Shown one piece after another: positions 32,316-32,341 of a stretch of DNA of 32,341 nucleotides. The stretch lies in contig LVBK01000040.1 of assembly GCA_001604385.1 (NCBI GenBank), positions 1 to 32,341 of the forward strand. Reading direction: 5' to 3'. The position numbers and the translations under genes were made by a program. Under the pieces are notes generated by a model. The model searched no databases, was not told where the DNA came from, and worked only from the letters and a program-made list of their open reading frames with translations. Numbering within the stretch: the stretch's first letter is position 1; each line of letters opens with the position of its first letter. This DNA is from Spirochaetales bacterium Spiro_09. GTDB taxonomy: Bacteria > Spirochaetota > Spirochaetia > Treponematales > Treponemataceae.

Positions 32316-32341
32316 ATCCAATGAAGCATACTGACCCTTCT

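Noticed and set aside
32202-32341. A glmS ribozyme upstream of glmS
   Set aside because: The 140 available bases show no recognisable ribozyme core and the start has an ordinary GGGAG site.

Overview
The window reads as chromosomal DNA of a diderm bacterium with roughly balanced base composition. The best guess is a spirochaete, perhaps Treponema-like. Supporting signs are a lipoprotein with an LISC lipobox, a TonB/ExbB/ExbD outer-membrane uptake system, a surface protein with GxQxxGFxN repeats resembling those of Leptospira LA_2272-type proteins, and a chemotaxis-type receptor. No phylogeny could be run, so the taxon is an inference. Coding density is high. No rRNA, tRNA, CRISPR array, insertion sequence or phage gene was seen, and no gene-free stretch exceeds about 300 bases.

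Layout. 98-3584: a divergent DapB-family reductase, a TetR regulator with a promoter-proximal operator, and a small membrane protein coupled to a sodium:solute symporter. 3581-5583: an acetolactate synthase large-subunit gene (ilvB) preceded by a Val/Leu-rich leader peptide and an intrinsic terminator, as in attenuation. 5776-6366: the ribosome-assembly GTPase EngB. 6386-8478 (minus): a duplicated DUF1538 membrane protein overlapping a duplicated P-II-like protein. 8535-12644: purB-guaB-purA, which with guaA (23622-25499) covers IMP to AMP and IMP to GMP. 12808-14529: a long-chain acyl-CoA synthetase behind an array of TGTCA half-sites.

14588-23518 (minus) is the most unusual region: nine genes in one direction. 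The order is ECF sigma factor, single-pass membrane protein (candidate anti-sigma), exported caspase-repeat-barrel protein, TonB-dependent receptor, lipoprotein, ExbB, ExbD, ExbD, TonB. It resembles FecI/FecR/FecA cell-surface signalling with a caspase-like protein inserted and a dedicated energy system attached.

25647-26653: a second sigma factor with a two-TM membrane protein. 26692-29443 (minus): a small membrane protein and a chemoreceptor-like protein whose sugar-binding-protein domain is fused at the cytoplasmic C-terminus. 29594-32201 (minus): a NagD-type HAD phosphatase and glmS.

A theme across the window is probable leaderless transcription. At least six ORFs (ilv leader peptide, engB, DUF1538, purB, guaA and the 102-residue membrane protein) have a sigma-70-like -10 element ending only 5 to 9 nt before the start codon and no Shine-Dalgarno sequence. 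Genes inside operons mostly have good Shine-Dalgarno sites or overlapping starts.
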